Below, one piece after another: positions 28,160-39,327 of a stretch of DNA of 62,219 nt. The notes below the pieces were generated by a model. It was not told the origin of the DNA. It did not search any database and was given only the letters and a program-made list of their open reading frames with translations. The stretch comes from Ramlibacter sp. GTDB lineage: Bacteria; Pseudomonadota; Gammaproteobacteria; Burkholderiales; Burkholderiaceae_C. The position numbers and the translations under genes are program-made. The first letter of the stretch is position 1. Each line of letters begins with the position of its first letter. The DNA lies in assembly GCA_019449555.1 (NCBI GenBank), contig JAGRPN010000191.1, positions 1 to 62,219 on the forward strand, read 5' to 3'.

Positions 28160-28318
28160 TTCACGACACTCCGTTCTATCGGGGAGCGGCAGAAACAGAG
28201 AGACTGCCGCATCGTTGAAGAGCTATCTTACAAGCGCGGCGCCAGCGCCGCACGGGGACGAAGGCTTACGCGGCCCGCCGCGGATCGCTTACCGCGCGGC
28301 CGCGCCCCAACGCGCAGA

Positions 28319-29377
28319 ATGGCGCGCGTGAAGCCCCCGCGTCCCCTCCCCGACACCACTGCGCTGCCCGCAACCGAGGCCTTGCACGGGCGCAGCGTCC
28401 TGTTCGCCGCGCTGGCGCTACTGGCTGTGCTCTGGCTGAATCTGATGCCCGCCCTGTTTGCCGGCCTGGGCGGGTTCGTGCTGTACCGCTGGATCCGCGG
28501 CAAGGCGCGGGCGTACACGGCGTCGTGGCAGTCGCGGCCGCTCACGGCGCTGCTGCTCGCCGTCATCCTCGTGGTGCTGGCGTTCGCGGTGTTCGAAGGC
28601 GTCGAGCTGCTGCTGAGCGCGTCATCCGGCGGGCTGGCGAAACTGCTGCAGCTGCTGGCCGACACCCTCGACCAGATCCGGACCAGCGCCCCGGCCTGGC
28701 TGGCCAATCGCCTGCCCGACTCGGCCGCGGCCATGCAGGAAGCGATCTCGGGCTGGCTGAGATCGCACGCCGGGCAGGTGCAGCATTGGAGCCGCCAGGC
28801 GCTGCACGTCATCGTCGACCTGATCGTCGGCCTCGCGATCGGGCTGATGGCGGGCGCCTCCTCGCCCGCGTCCGGGCCCGCGCCCGAGCCGCCCACGCTG
28901 GCGATGCGGCTGGCGCAGCAGCGCTTGTGGCACCTGGCCGGCGCATTCGGCGACGTGGTCGCGGCGCAACTGCGCATCTCGCTGATCAACACGGCGCTCA
29001 CGGCCGTCTACCTGCTGGGCGTGCTGCCCGCGTTGGACTTCCACGTGCCGCTGGCCAACACGCTGGTGGCGTTCACCTTCTTTGCCAGCCTGCTGCCGAT
29101 CGTCGGCAACCTGCTGTCCAACGCCGCCATCACGGTGGCGGCGCTCACCGTCTCGCCGTTCCTGGGCGCCGTCTCGCTGGGGTTCCTGGTGGTCGTGCAC
29201 AAGCTCGAATATTTCCTGAACGCCCGCATCGTGGGAGTGCGCATCCGCGTGCCAGCGTACGGCCTGCTCGCGTCGATGCTGGTGCTGGAGGCGGCGTTCG
29301 GCGTCGCCGGGCTGGTGGCGGCGCCGATCTATTGCGCCTGGCTCGTGCGCGAACTGCGCGGCGGCCGCTGGATTTGA
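28319..29377 (+). CDS. AI-2E-family (PerM/YdiK-like) permease
   Basis: A 352-residue polytopic membrane protein of the AI-2E transporter/PerM family. N-terminal hydrophobic pairs, a central amphipathic soluble segment (about 100-165, GGLAKLLQLLADTLDQI...) and a C-terminal bundle with LLPIVGNLLSNAAIT and KLEYFLNARIVG, the best-conserved family motif. The start ATG 28319 gives a compact N-terminus; no Shine-Dalgarno is visible. Members transport small molecules or ions (AI-2, Na+/H+); substrate here is unknown. Divergent from the receiver-cyclase gene. Confidence 0.85.
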   Translation: MARVKPPRPLPDTTALPATEALHGRSVLFAALALLAVLWLNLMPALFAGLGGFVLYRWIRGKARAYTASWQSRPLTALLLAVILVVLAFAVFEGVELLLSASSGGLAKLLQLLADTLDQIRTSAPAWLANRLPDSAAAMQEAISGWLRSHAGQVQHWSRQALHVIVDLIVGLAIGLMAGASSPASGPAPEPPTLAMRLAQQRLWHLAGAFGDVVAAQLRISLINTALTAVYLLGVLPALDFHVPLANTLVAFTFFASLLPIVGNLLSNAAITVAALTVSPFLGAVSLGFLVVVHKLEYFLNARIVGVRIRVPAYGLLASMLVLEAAFGVAGLVAAPIYCAWLVRELRGGRWI

Positions 29378-29440
29378 ACGCGCGGCGCGCAGTCGGGCCG
29401 ATTCGGGACAGAATTGGACGCCGCGCCCGAGAGAACCAAG

Positions 29441-30895
29441 ATGAACCCTTCCCCCGCCGCACATTCGGACATCACCGCGCTGGACGCCGGCGCCTTGTCG
29501 CGCGCCATCCATGCCCGGCAGCTGTCCTGCCGCGAAGTGATGCAGGCGTACCTGGCACGCATCGCGGACCTGAACCCGCGCTTCAACGCGATCGTGAGCC
29601 TGCGCGACGGCGATCTCCTGCTGCGAGAGGCGGACGAACGCGACGCGCAGCTGGCGCGCGGGCAGTCGCTGGGCTGGATGCACGGCCTGCCGCAGGCGAT
29701 CAAGGACCTCGCGAATGCGACCGGCCTGCCCACCACGCTCGGCTCGCCACTCATGCGCAACTTCATGCCGCAGGCCGACGGCTTGATGGTGCAGCGCATG
29801 AAGGCGGCCGGCTGCATCGTCATCGGCAAGACGAACACGCCCGAATTCGGGCTGGGCTCGCACACGTTCAACGAGGTGTTCGGCGTGACCCGCAACGCGT
29901 ACGACCCCACCCGCTCCGCCGGCGGCAGCAGCGGCGGAGCCGCCGTCGCATTGGCATTGCGGCTGTTGCCGGTGGCCGACGGTTCGGACTTCATGGGCAG
30001 CCTGCGCAACCCCGCCGGCTGGAACAACGTGTTCGGGCTGCGCCCCAGCCAGGGCCGCGTGCCGCTGTGGCCGGCGCAAGACGCATGGCTCAGCCAGCTG
30101 GGCACCGAAGGACCGATGGGCCGCACCGTGCGCGACGTGGCGCGGCTGCTCGAAGTGCAGGCGGGGTTCGACACTCGCGCGCCGCTTTCGCTGGCCGAAG
30201 AGCCGTCCTTCCCGCTGGATGCGGCGCCGCTCGATTGCAAGGCGATGCGCATCGGCTGGCTCGGCGACCTCTCGGGCTACCTGCCGTTCGAGCCCGGCAT
30301 CCTCGACGTGTGTGCTGACGCATTGCGGCGGCTCGAGGGGCTCGGCTGCGCCGTCGAGCCGATCCCGCTGGGCACGCCGCCGGAACGGGTGTGGCAAGCC
30401 TGGCTGGTGTGGCGCCGCGCGCTGGTGGCGGCGCGCATCGCGCCGTTCCTGGTGCAGCCGCAACAGCGCTCGCTGGTCAAACCCGAGGCGCTGTGGGAGT
30501 TCGACCAGGCACGCGAGCTCAGCGGCAACGGGCTCCTGGGCGCCAGCGTCGCGCGCACTGCGTTCTACCAGCACATGCTTTCGCTATTCACGCAGCATGA
30601 TTTCCTGGCGCTTCCGGTGGCGCAGGTCTGGCCGTTCGACGCCGCGCTGCGCTGGCCCAGCCGCATCAATCTCATGCCGATGGACACCTACCACCGCTGG
30701 ATGGAAGTCGTGATCTATCCCACGTTCGCCGGCCTGCCGGCCATCAGCGTGCCGGCGGGGTTCGATGCGCGCGGGCTGCCGATGGGACTGCAGCTGATCG
30801 GCAAGCCGCGCGGCGAGCTGGCGCTGCTGCAACTTGCCCACGCGTACGAGCAGGCGGCGCAGGACGTGCTGGCGCGCCGGCCGCCTGGCGTTTGA
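29441..30895 (+). CDS. Amidase-signature-family amidase
   Basis: A 484-residue amidase of the Ser-cisSer-Lys class. The catalytic Lys is in PQAIKDLANATG, and the Gly/Ser-rich signature with cis-Ser is SAGGSSGGAAV. In the nucleophile region DGSDFMGSLRNPAGW, the Ser lies in the standard GSLRxPA context. ATG 29441 follows GAGAGAACC. Hydrolyses an amide bond; substrate not predictable (GatA-like but no gatB/gatC nearby). It converges on the HAD gene. Confidence 0.88.
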   Translation: MNPSPAAHSDITALDAGALSRAIHARQLSCREVMQAYLARIADLNPRFNAIVSLRDGDLLLREADERDAQLARGQSLGWMHGLPQAIKDLANATGLPTTLGSPLMRNFMPQADGLMVQRMKAAGCIVIGKTNTPEFGLGSHTFNEVFGVTRNAYDPTRSAGGSSGGAAVALALRLLPVADGSDFMGSLRNPAGWNNVFGLRPSQGRVPLWPAQDAWLSQLGTEGPMGRTVRDVARLLEVQAGFDTRAPLSLAEEPSFPLDAAPLDCKAMRIGWLGDLSGYLPFEPGILDVCADALRRLEGLGCAVEPIPLGTPPERVWQAWLVWRRALVAARIAPFLVQPQQRSLVKPEALWEFDQARELSGNGLLGASVARTAFYQHMLSLFTQHDFLALPVAQVWPFDAALRWPSRINLMPMDTYHRWMEVVIYPTFAGLPAISVPAGFDARGLPMGLQLIGKPRGELALLQLAHAYEQAAQDVLARRPPGV

Positions 30896-30930
30896 AGCAG
30901 TCTTTCAGCGCCGCGGCATCCACCGCCGGC

Positions 30931-31620
30931 TCAGCGCAGCCGCAGCACGCGCCAGCCGCGCTCGCGCGCAATCGCGGCAAGCTTGGCGTCCGGATCGACC
31001 GCCACCGGCTCGTCGACGGCCTGCAATAGCGTCAGGTCGTTGATCGAATCGCTGTAGGCCGTGCTGCGGAAGCCGCGCAGGTCCTCGCCGCGCGCGGCCA
31101 GCCACTCGTGCAGACGCGTCACCTTGCCATCGCGCATGTTCAGCGTGCCGCGCGACCGGCCGCTGAAGACGCCCTGCGCCACTTCGGGCTCGATCGCCAG
31201 CAGGTGCTCGATGCCGAAGTGCGCCGACGTGAGTTCGGTGATGAACCGGCTGGTGGCCGTGGTCATGACCACCTGGTCGCCGGCGCCCAGGTGCTGCTTC
31301 ACCAACTGCATCGCCGCGGGCGGGATGCGCGGTACGACCTCGGTGGCAAGGAACTCGCGCCGCAGCGGCTCGCACTCGGCCGGAGTCCGGCCGGCGAGCG
31401 TGCCGAGATAGAAATGCGCGAACTCCTGCGTGCCCACCGTGCCCAGCCGGTAGCGCGCTTCCATGTCGGCATTGCGCGCGGCGAACGCGGCGCGCTCCAG
31501 CACGCCTTTGGCCATGAGGAACTCGCACCACAGCACGTCGCTGTCTCCCGACAGCAGCGTGTTGTCCAGGTCGAACAGCGTGAGGCGCCGCGGGCTCAAC
31601 CCGCGGCCTTGAGGTGCCAT
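30931..31620 (-). CDS. HAD-superfamily subfamily IB phosphatase-like protein
   Basis: A 229-residue HAD hydrolase. Motif I is FDLDNTLL, with both Asp (nucleophile and acid/base), which indicates a phosphomonoesterase; PhnX-type phosphonatases have Ala-Gly after the nucleophile. Motif II is TTATS and motif IV is YSDSINDLTLL. The cap is helical, as in SerB-like IB members. ATG 31620 overlaps the ALDH gene by 25 bases; a TTG at 31599 would overlap its stop as TTGA. Last gene of the 10.5-kb minus-strand run; probably co-expressed with the aminophosphonate genes, substrate unknown. Confidence 0.82.
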   Translation of the reverse strand: MAPQGRGLSPRRLTLFDLDNTLLSGDSDVLWCEFLMAKGVLERAAFAARNADMEARYRLGTVGTQEFAHFYLGTLAGRTPAECEPLRREFLATEVVPRIPPAAMQLVKQHLGAGDQVVMTTATSRFITELTSAHFGIEHLLAIEPEVAQGVFSGRSRGTLNMRDGKVTRLHEWLAARGEDLRGFRSTAYSDSINDLTLLQAVDEPVAVDPDAKLAAIARERGWRVLRLR

Positions 31621-32972
31621 GCGCGCGGGCGCGTGAACGCCTGGATCCCGTAAGTGGACAGCGTCAGGCCGATGCCCGAATCGCCGAAGCCGCTCCACGG
31701 CAGGCGCGGGCTGACGCGGTCGCAGCAGTTCCAGTACAGGCTGCCGGCATTGAGCTGTGCGAGCAGGCGCTGCGCCCGGTCCCGATCGGGCGTGTAGACG
31801 CCGGCAGTCAGGCCGTAGCGCGTGTCGTTCATCAGCCGCACGGCTTCCTCGTCGCTGGAGACTTTGTGGATCCCGATGATCGGCCCGAAGCTTTCCTCCC
31901 GCATCAATTCCATGTCGTGGTTCACGTTGCTGAACACGGTCGGTGCGTACCAGTTGCCGGGTCCCGGCAAACGGTGGCCGCCCGTGTGCAACACGGCCCC
32001 CTTCGCCTTCGCATCGGCCACGTGCGCGTCCAGCACGTCCAGTTGCTGCGAACGGGTGATCGCACCGATGTACGTGTCCTCGCTCATCGGATCGCCGGCC
32101 TTGTAGCCTTTCACGGTTTCGACGAACGCGGCGAGGAACGCGTCGTGCACTTTTTCGTGCACGTAGATGCGCTCGACCGAGCAGCAGCTTTGCCCGGTGT
32201 TGTACATCGCGCCATCGGCCAGCGATTCGGCCGCGCCTTTCGCATCGACGTCGTCGCACACATAGGTCGGGTCCTTGCCCCCCAGCTCCAGTTGCAGCTT
32301 CATGAAACGCGACCCGACCGTCTGCGCGATGCGCACGCCGGTGGCGTAGGAGCCGGTGAAGAACAGGCCATCGACTTTCTGCTCCAGCAAAGCGGCGCCG
32401 ACCGGCCCCGCGCCGACGAGCACCGCGAACACGTCCTGCGGCACGCCCGCTTCGTGCAACAGGCGGGCGATCTCCAGCCCGGTGAGCGTCGCGTATTCGG
32501 ACGGCTTGTACAGCACGGCGTTGCCGGTGAGCAGCGCCGGCACGATCACGTTGCAGCCGACGAACCACGGATAGTTCCAGGCCGAGATGTTGCCGACCAC
32601 GCCCAGCGGCACATGCTCGATGCGCTCGTTCATGCCGCCTTCGTCATACACGGTTTCGGTGGCGATCACCGGTTCGACCATGCCGATGAAGAAGTCCAGC
32701 CGGCCGAGCAAACCGTTGAGTTCGTTGCGCGACATCCTGATCGGCTTGCCGGTCTCGCGCGTCATCGTGACCGCCAGCGCTTCGAGGTCGCGCACCACTC
32801 CCTCACGGAAGCGCGCGATGCAGTCCTTGCGCTCCAACAGCGGCCGCGCGGCCCAGGCCGGCTGCGCGGCGCGCGCGCGGGCCGCCTTCACGGCGACGGA
32901 TGCGGCGTCGTCGGCGGCGACGGCGGTAATCCGTTCGCCGTCCGCCGGGTTGTAGATCGCTAGCGTGCTCAT
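31596..32972 (-). CDS. NAD(P)-dependent aldehyde dehydrogenase
   Basis: A 458-residue aldehyde dehydrogenase. Visible: SAWNYPWFVG (Asn oxyanion), KPSEYATLTG (cofactor Lys), FTGSYATGVRIA, the general-base Glu in LELGGKDPTYV and the catalytic Cys in NTGQSCCSVERIYVHE. ATG 32972 overlaps the upstream C26 hydrolase stop as ATGA. By context it could oxidise a gamma-glutamyl-amino-aldehyde (PuuC/IpuI role) or phosphonoacetaldehyde (PhnY role); sequence alone does not decide. No phnA follows, which weakens the second option. Confidence 0.9.
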   Translation of the reverse strand: MSTLAIYNPADGERITAVAADDAASVAVKAARARAAQPAWAARPLLERKDCIARFREGVVRDLEALAVTMTRETGKPIRMSRNELNGLLGRLDFFIGMVEPVIATETVYDEGGMNERIEHVPLGVVGNISAWNYPWFVGCNVIVPALLTGNAVLYKPSEYATLTGLEIARLLHEAGVPQDVFAVLVGAGPVGAALLEQKVDGLFFTGSYATGVRIAQTVGSRFMKLQLELGGKDPTYVCDDVDAKGAAESLADGAMYNTGQSCCSVERIYVHEKVHDAFLAAFVETVKGYKAGDPMSEDTYIGAITRSQQLDVLDAHVADAKAKGAVLHTGGHRLPGPGNWYAPTVFSNVNHDMELMREESFGPIIGIHKVSSDEEAVRLMNDTRYGLTAGVYTPDRDRAQRLLAQLNAGSLYWNCCDRVSPRLPWSGFGDSGIGLTLSTYGIQAFTRPRAWHLKAAG

Positions 32973-33781
32973 GGTTTGTCCTTCCGGGCGGCGCGCGCGG
33001 CGGCGAGGAAATCCTCGAGCAGGGCGGCGTCGTCGATGCTGTCGGAGCCGGGCTGGTGGAATTCGGGGTGCCACTGCACCGCCGCCAGGTACGGCAGTGC
33101 GGTGTCCTCGCGGCGGATCGCCTCGATCAGGCCGTCCTCGTTGCTCACGGCCTCCACCGCGAAACCGGGCGCGAGCTCCTTGATCGCCTGGTGGTGGATG
33201 CTGTTGACCTTGGCCCGCGCGAGGTCGGGGTACAGGCCGGCCAGCCGCGATCCCGCCACGATGTCCACGGTGTGGAAGTTGAGGTCGTAGACGGCGGCGT
33301 CGCGATGCTGCAGGGCCTCGGGCCGCTGGGTCCGGATGTCCTGGTACAGCGTGCCGCCATAGGCCACGTTGACCAGCTGCAGCCCGCGGCACACGCCGAA
33401 CACCGGCTTGCCGTGACGCTCGAACGCCGCCACCAGGTCGATCTCGTACAGGTCGCGGATGCGGTCGCCCGCCCACCGCTCCTGCAGCGGCTCCTCACCG
33501 TAGCTGCGCGGCGAGACGTCGGCGCCGCCGTGCAGCACCAGGCCATCGAGCCACTGCGCGTAATGGTCGAGCGTCACGTCGCCGCGCTGGGTGGCGCCGG
33601 TGGGGCTGGGGATCATCACCGCCAGCGCGCCGGTGGACATGACCCAGTGCGCGATCGACTGCTCCACGTACTGCAGTGTCTTGCCGGTGAACAGCGGGCG
33701 CGCCGGGTCGGCATGCATGAAGCAGGCCGAGATGCCGATCTTCAGCCGGGACGCGCCGACGGTGGGACTGCCGCCATTCAT
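32969..33781 (-). CDS. C26-family gamma-glutamyl hydrolase (PuuD-like)
   Basis: A 270-residue class I glutamine-amidotransferase-like hydrolase. The nucleophile Cys is in GVCRGLQLVN; the His-Glu pair is AVQWHPEF; LHGGADVSPRSYG is the family's substrate-loop signature. The PuuD group cleaves gamma-glutamyl amides such as gamma-Glu-GABA to free glutamate. It lies three bases after the Fe-ADH stop and overlaps the ALDH start. With the GS-like ligase in the same run, it supplies the deprotection step of a gamma-glutamylation pathway. Confidence 0.9.
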   Translation of the reverse strand: MNGGSPTVGASRLKIGISACFMHADPARPLFTGKTLQYVEQSIAHWVMSTGALAVMIPSPTGATQRGDVTLDHYAQWLDGLVLHGGADVSPRSYGEEPLQERWAGDRIRDLYEIDLVAAFERHGKPVFGVCRGLQLVNVAYGGTLYQDIRTQRPEALQHRDAAVYDLNFHTVDIVAGSRLAGLYPDLARAKVNSIHHQAIKELAPGFAVEAVSNEDGLIEAIRREDTALPYLAAVQWHPEFHQPGSDSIDDAALLEDFLAAARAARKDKP

Positions 33782-33784
33782 CTG

Positions 33785-34918
33785 CTACAGAGCCTTCTCG
33801 AAGAGCCGTTTGAAATCGGCGGCCGTGCAGGGGCGCGGGTTGGTCTGGTGGCACATGTCGGCCGCCGCGATCTCGACCAGCCGGGGAATATGTCCTTCGC
33901 GCACGCCGTGCGCCGTCAGTTTGCCGGTGATCCCGACCCGGACCTTGAGCGCGCGCAGCCACGGCACGAATTCGACGCCGCCGCCCCACACCTTGCACAC
34001 ATGCGCGAGCTCGTCGAATTTCTGCGGCGCCGCCTCGTAGTTCCACGCCATGACGGTGTCGATCATCAGCGCATTGGCCAGTCCGTGGTGCAGGTCGACC
34101 ACGGCACCCAGCGCATGCGCGCAGGAATGCACCGCGCCGAGGTCTTTCTGGAACGCGATCGCGCCCATCATGGACGCCATCATCATGTCGCTGCGCGCGG
34201 CCAGGTTGCCCGGCTCTTGCACGGCCGGCACCAGTGACCGCGCCGCGATGCGCGCGCCTTCCAGCGCGATGCCGTCGCACAGCGGATGGAACGCCGGCGA
34301 GAGATAGCTCTCGATGTTGTGGGTCAACGCATCCATGCCCGTGGCGGCGGTGATCGCGGGCGGCAGGCCCAGCGTGAGCTCGGGGTCCGCGAACACCGTG
34401 CGGGCGAGAATCTTCGGGCTGAAGATCACGCGCTTCAGGTGCGTTTCGTTTTCGCTCACGACGGCCGAGCGCCCCACCTCGGAGCCGGTGCCCGAGGTCG
34501 TGGGCAGCGCGACGAAGTAGGGCAGCGGCTTTTCGATCGGCCGCACGTTCGGATGGTCCCAGGCGTATTCGACGATGTCGCCCTTGAGGGTCGCGGCGAT
34601 GCCGACCACCTTGGCGACGTCGAGCGCGGCGCCGCCGCCGAAGCCGATCACGCAGTCGGCGCGGTGGGCCTTGAACGCGGCCGCGCCGTCCATCACCTGG
34701 CTGCACAGTGGGTTGCCGAACACTTCCGAGAAGACCGCGACCTCGAGGCCGGCGAGGTGGGTCATGAATTCGTCCAGCAACGGCAACGCGGCGATCGCCT
34801 TGTCGGTGACGATCAGCGGGCGCTTCAGGCCCTGCCCCAGCAGGTGCTCGCGGACTTCGGTGCGCGCGCCGGCGCCGAAGCGGATGTGGGTGGGAAAGGA
34901 GAAACTGGTGATGCTCAT
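33785..34918 (-). CDS. Iron-containing (group III) alcohol dehydrogenase
   Basis: A 377-residue Fe-ADH. GFGGGAALDVAK (NAD-binding, about 94-105), PTTSGTGSEVG (about 137-147), and metal-ligand segments MDALTHNIESYL and HSCAHALGAVVDLHHGLANA are intact. Group III enzymes interconvert primary alcohols and aldehydes; the family includes PhpC-type phosphonoacetaldehyde reductases. Within this run it could oxidise a gamma-glutamyl amino alcohol or reduce phosphonoacetaldehyde to hydroxyethylphosphonate. It follows the GS-like gene by 48 bases. Confidence 0.9.
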   Translation of the reverse strand: MSITSFSFPTHIRFGAGARTEVREHLLGQGLKRPLIVTDKAIAALPLLDEFMTHLAGLEVAVFSEVFGNPLCSQVMDGAAAFKAHRADCVIGFGGGAALDVAKVVGIAATLKGDIVEYAWDHPNVRPIEKPLPYFVALPTTSGTGSEVGRSAVVSENETHLKRVIFSPKILARTVFADPELTLGLPPAITAATGMDALTHNIESYLSPAFHPLCDGIALEGARIAARSLVPAVQEPGNLAARSDMMMASMMGAIAFQKDLGAVHSCAHALGAVVDLHHGLANALMIDTVMAWNYEAAPQKFDELAHVCKVWGGGVEFVPWLRALKVRVGITGKLTAHGVREGHIPRLVEIAAADMCHQTNPRPCTAADFKRLFEKAL

Positions 34919-34966
34919 GATGATGTGAGTTCGAGGACCAAGGCGCTTCGGGGGTGGGCTTTCACT

Positions 34967-36328
<1,362 letters not shown>

Positions 36329-36372
36329 GAATGTCTGCTTTCTCAAAACGCCCGGACAGAGGACCCCGGAAT

Positions 36373-37491
36373 TCAAATCGCAGGTTCCCCCGAAGCGATG
36401 CCCATGTTCTCCAGCGCCAGCGCCACCGCCTGGACGGCCTGCTCCATTTCGGTCGGGCCGATCGCACCGATACAGCCTACGCGAAAAGTTTCCAGCTGGG
36501 TGAGCTTGCCGGGATACAGGATGAAACCGCACTGGCGCGCCGCCGAATAGAAGGCCTTGAATTCATAACGCGGGTCGCCCGGTGCGTGGAACGTGACGAT
36601 GATCGGCGCCTGGATCGCCGGATCGAGGAAGGGCATGAAGCCCAGGCGCGACATTCCGTGGATCAGCGTCTGGTAGTTGCTGGTGTAGCGCGCCAGCCGC
36701 GACGGCTGGCCGCCCTCGGCCTCGAACTGCGCGATCGCCTCGGCCAGCGCGACCACCACATGGGTGGGCGGCGTGAAGCGCCACTGGCCCGTGCGCTCCA
36801 TGTACACGTACTGGTCGTGCAGGTCCATCGCGAGCGACTGGCTGCGCCCGGCGCAGCCTTGAAGCACCTGTTTGCGCACGATGACGAAACCCATGCCCGG
36901 GACGCCTTCGAGGCACTTGCCGCTGGCGGCGATCAGCGCGTCGAAGCGGGTTTCGCGCGCGTCGATCGGCAGCGCCCCGAACGAACTCATGGCATCGACG
37001 ATCAGCCCCTTGTCGCGGCGGGCGCAGACCTCGGCCACCGCTTCGAGCGGATTCCAGACGCCGGCGCCCGTTTCGCAGTGGATCAGGACGACGTGCGTCA
37101 CGGTCCTGTCGGCAGCCAGCTTCTCGTCGAGCGCGGCCGCCGAGACCTGGGTTGCCTCTCCAAATTCGAGCACTGTACATTTGCGGCCCATCAATGTGGT
37201 CAACCGCGCCGCCCGCTTGCAGTAGGCACCGTTGTCCAGCACCAGCACGTGACCGTCGCGGGGCACCAGCGTCGCCACCGCCGCCTCGACGCTGAACGTG
37301 CCGCTGCCTTGCAGGGGCACGACGACATGCGACGCTTCGGCATGCACGACCTTGAGCAGGCTGCGGCGCACCCGCGCCGTCACCTCGTTGAAATCGCTGT
37401 CCCAGGAACCCCAGTCGCGCAGCATCGCCAATTTGGTGCGCAGCGTCGTGGTCAGCGGGCCGGGGGTCAGGAGGATCTTGTCTCTGTCCAT
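36373..37491 (-). CDS. phnW: 2-aminoethylphosphonate--pyruvate transaminase
   Basis: PLP-dependent class V aminotransferase that converts 2-aminoethylphosphonate + pyruvate to phosphonoacetaldehyde + alanine. I take ATG 37491 (372 residues) because AAAGGTG precedes it; ATG 37509 adds six residues. PhnW-like features: [12 protein letters not shown]-terminus, [23 protein letters not shown] (PLP Asp), PLP Lys in [12 protein letters not shown], and a C-terminus with [14 protein letters not shown]. It is embedded in an AEP-type transporter operon, which supports the call. Alanine-glyoxylate/serine transaminase activity is a less likely alternative. Confidence 0.9.
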   Translation of the reverse strand: MDRDKILLTPGPLTTTLRTKLAMLRDWGSWDSDFNEVTARVRRSLLKVVHAEASHVVVPLQGSGTFSVEAAVATLVPRDGHVLVLDNGAYCKRAARLTTLMGRKCTVLEFGEATQVSAAALDEKLAADRTVTHVVLIHCETGAGVWNPLEAVAEVCARRDKGLIVDAMSSFGALPIDARETRFDALIAASGKCLEGVPGMGFVIVRKQVLQGCAGRSQSLAMDLHDQYVYMERTGQWRFTPPTHVVVALAEAIAQFEAEGGQPSRLARYTSNYQTLIHGMSRLGFMPFLDPAIQAPIIVTFHAPGDPRYEFKAFYSAARQCGFILYPGKLTQLETFRVGCIGAIGPTEMEQAVQAVALALENMGIASGEPAI

Positions 37492-37525
37492 TGCATGCAC
37501 CTTTGTCATTGCTCAGGTTTCGCCG

Positions 37526-37600
37526 CCGGGCCGCCCCAAGGCGAAATGCGCCCCCTCGGGGGGCAGCGCATTACACGAAGTGAAAAGCGTGGGGGCATCA
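37526..37600. repeat. Comamonadaceae-type dispersed intergenic repeat
   Basis: The segment between phnU and phnW contains CCGCCCCAAGGCG, then a hairpin CCCCC-TC(G)-GGGGG core (37550-37564), then ACGAAGTGAAAAGCGTGGGGGC. I recognise this composite as a high-copy intergenic element of Acidovorax/Variovorax/Ramlibacter genomes (from memory). Only one copy is in this window. It may modulate read-through between phnU and phnW. Confidence 0.6.
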
Positions 37601-39307
37601 TCATCGCCAGGCCTGCGTGCGGCGATTGACCCACCACGCCAGCGCCATGAACGCCAGCGTCGCCAGCGCGGAGACCGCGGCGATCAAGACCGCCATTGCC
37701 GCCGCCGCGCCGATCTCGCCGGCCTCGTCCAGGTTCAGGATGGCGATCGACGCCACCTTGGTCTCGGGGGAATAGAGGAACACCACGGCCGAGATCGTCG
37801 TCATGGCGTTGATGAAGAAGTAGCGCGCGATGTCCACCAGGGCCGGCGTGCAGATCGGCAGCGTCACGCGCCAGAACGTCTTGAAGAAGGGCACCTTGAG
37901 CGACGCGCTCACGGCTTCGAACTCGCTGTCCAGCGCCTTGAGCGCGGTGACCGCGGTCAGGTGCCCGGTCGTGTAGAAGTGCACGATCGTGCACAGCGTC
38001 AGCAATGTCAGCGTGTGGTACAGGCCGTTGAGCGGGTTGCCCGGCTCGTTGAAGAAGAAGATGTACCCCAGGCCGAGGACCAGGCCCGGCACCGCCATCG
38101 GCAGCATGGACAGGAGCTTGACAATGCCGCGCAGGCCGTTCACGCCCTTGGTCTTCTCCAGCAGGTAGGCGCTGCAGAACACCAGTGCGGTGCCGAACAG
38201 CGCCGTGCCGGCCGCCATCTTCAGGCTGTTGAAAAAGCCGACGCTGACCTCGGCATCGACCAGGCCGAGCACGTAATGGCGCAGGCTCGGCGTGAGGTTG
38301 TACGGCCAGAAGCTGGCGAACGACGCGAAGATCGCCATGCCCAGCATCGCGAGCACCAGGAAGGCGAGGACCGAGCAGTACAGCGTCATGGCGGCGTCGT
38401 AGCCCGGCGACGGCCTGGGCCGGTACGGGACGGCGCGGGCCGTGAGCATCGCGGTCTGGCGGCGGCTGACGTAGTGGTCCACGCCGAACGTCAGCAGCGC
38501 GGGGGCAAGCAGCAGGATCGCGACGACCGCGCCCTTGGCGAAATCCTGCTGGCCGATCACCAGCTTGAACACGTCCGTGGCCAGCACGTTGAAGTTGCCG
38601 CCGATCACCTTGGGGATGCCGAAGTCGGTGATCACCAGCGTGAATGTCACCAGCGCCGCCGAGATCAGGCCGTACTTCGCCCCGGGCAGCGTGATGGTGA
38701 AGAACTTGCGCGAGGCGCTGGTGCCCATCGCATCGGCCGCCTCGTACAGGCGCGCATCCGACAGCGTCAGGGCCGTCACCAGGATCATCAGGGCATGCGG
38801 AAACACGGCGAAGCATTCCGCCACCACGATGCCCGGCGCGCCATAGATCTCCGCGATGCCGACGGCGTTCATCCAGCTCTTGAGCACGCCCTGGTTGCCG
38901 AACCAGTAGATCAGCGAAATCGCCGACAGCAGCGAGGGCGCGAGCAGCGGGATCAGCGTGATGCCGCGAAACAGCGGCTTCAGCGGCATGCAGGAGCGCG
39001 CCAGCGCGTAGGCGAAGCCGAACGCGAGCGGCACCGCGATCGCGGTCACGGCGGCCGACACCCACAGGCTGTCCCACAGGCTCTCGAGCAAGGCGGGTGT
39101 GCGGGCGTATTCGATGAAGTTCGCGATCCCCACGAACTCGCCCTGCTTGCTCTGGGCCGCCTGCACGACGATGGTCAGCAACGGCAGCGCGAGGAACGCC
39201 AGCAGCGCCAGCGCGACCAGCAGCAGCGCGCCGTGCGCGAGCCGGTCGGTCCAGTGCGCCGCCAGCCTCACCGGCGCCGTGTGGGGAACGGGCAGAACCG
39301 CGGCCAT
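37601..39307 (-). CDS. phnU: AEP-type ABC transporter fused permease
   Basis: A 568-residue inner-membrane permease made of two BPD-transport modules, each about six helices. The EAA loop is visible in the first half as EAADAMGTSASRKFFTITLP and in the second as EAVSASLKVPFFKTFWRVTLP (split: EAVSASLKVPFF / KTFWRVTLP), where the ATPase docks. Fused permeases of this size are typical of the putative aminoethylphosphonate transporters (PhnU2 type) and of FbpB-like iron transporters; neighbours decide for the former. It is 20 bases behind phnT. Confidence 0.88.
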   Translation of the reverse strand: MAAVLPVPHTAPVRLAAHWTDRLAHGALLLVALALLAFLALPLLTIVVQAAQSKQGEFVGIANFIEYARTPALLESLWDSLWVSAAVTAIAVPLAFGFAYALARSCMPLKPLFRGITLIPLLAPSLLSAISLIYWFGNQGVLKSWMNAVGIAEIYGAPGIVVAECFAVFPHALMILVTALTLSDARLYEAADAMGTSASRKFFTITLPGAKYGLISAALVTFTLVITDFGIPKVIGGNFNVLATDVFKLVIGQQDFAKGAVVAILLLAPALLTFGVDHYVSRRQTAMLTARAVPYRPRPSPGYDAAMTLYCSVLAFLVLAMLGMAIFASFASFWPYNLTPSLRHYVLGLVDAEVSVGFFNSLKMAAGTALFGTALVFCSAYLLEKTKGVNGLRGIVKLLSMLPMAVPGLVLGLGYIFFFNEPGNPLNGLYHTLTLLTLCTIVHFYTTGHLTAVTALKALDSEFEAVSASLKVPFFKTFWRVTLPICTPALVDIARYFFINAMTTISAVVFLYSPETKVASIAILNLDEAGEIGAAAAMAVLIAAVSALATLAFMALAWWVNRRTQAWR

Positions 39308-39327
39308 GATCTACGCCATGTGGCCCA

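Noticed and set aside
30931-31620. HAD gene as phosphonoacetaldehyde hydrolase PhnX.
   Set aside because: Motif I is DLDNT, with the second Asp typical of phosphomonoesterases; PhnX lacks it and needs a cap Lys not seen here.
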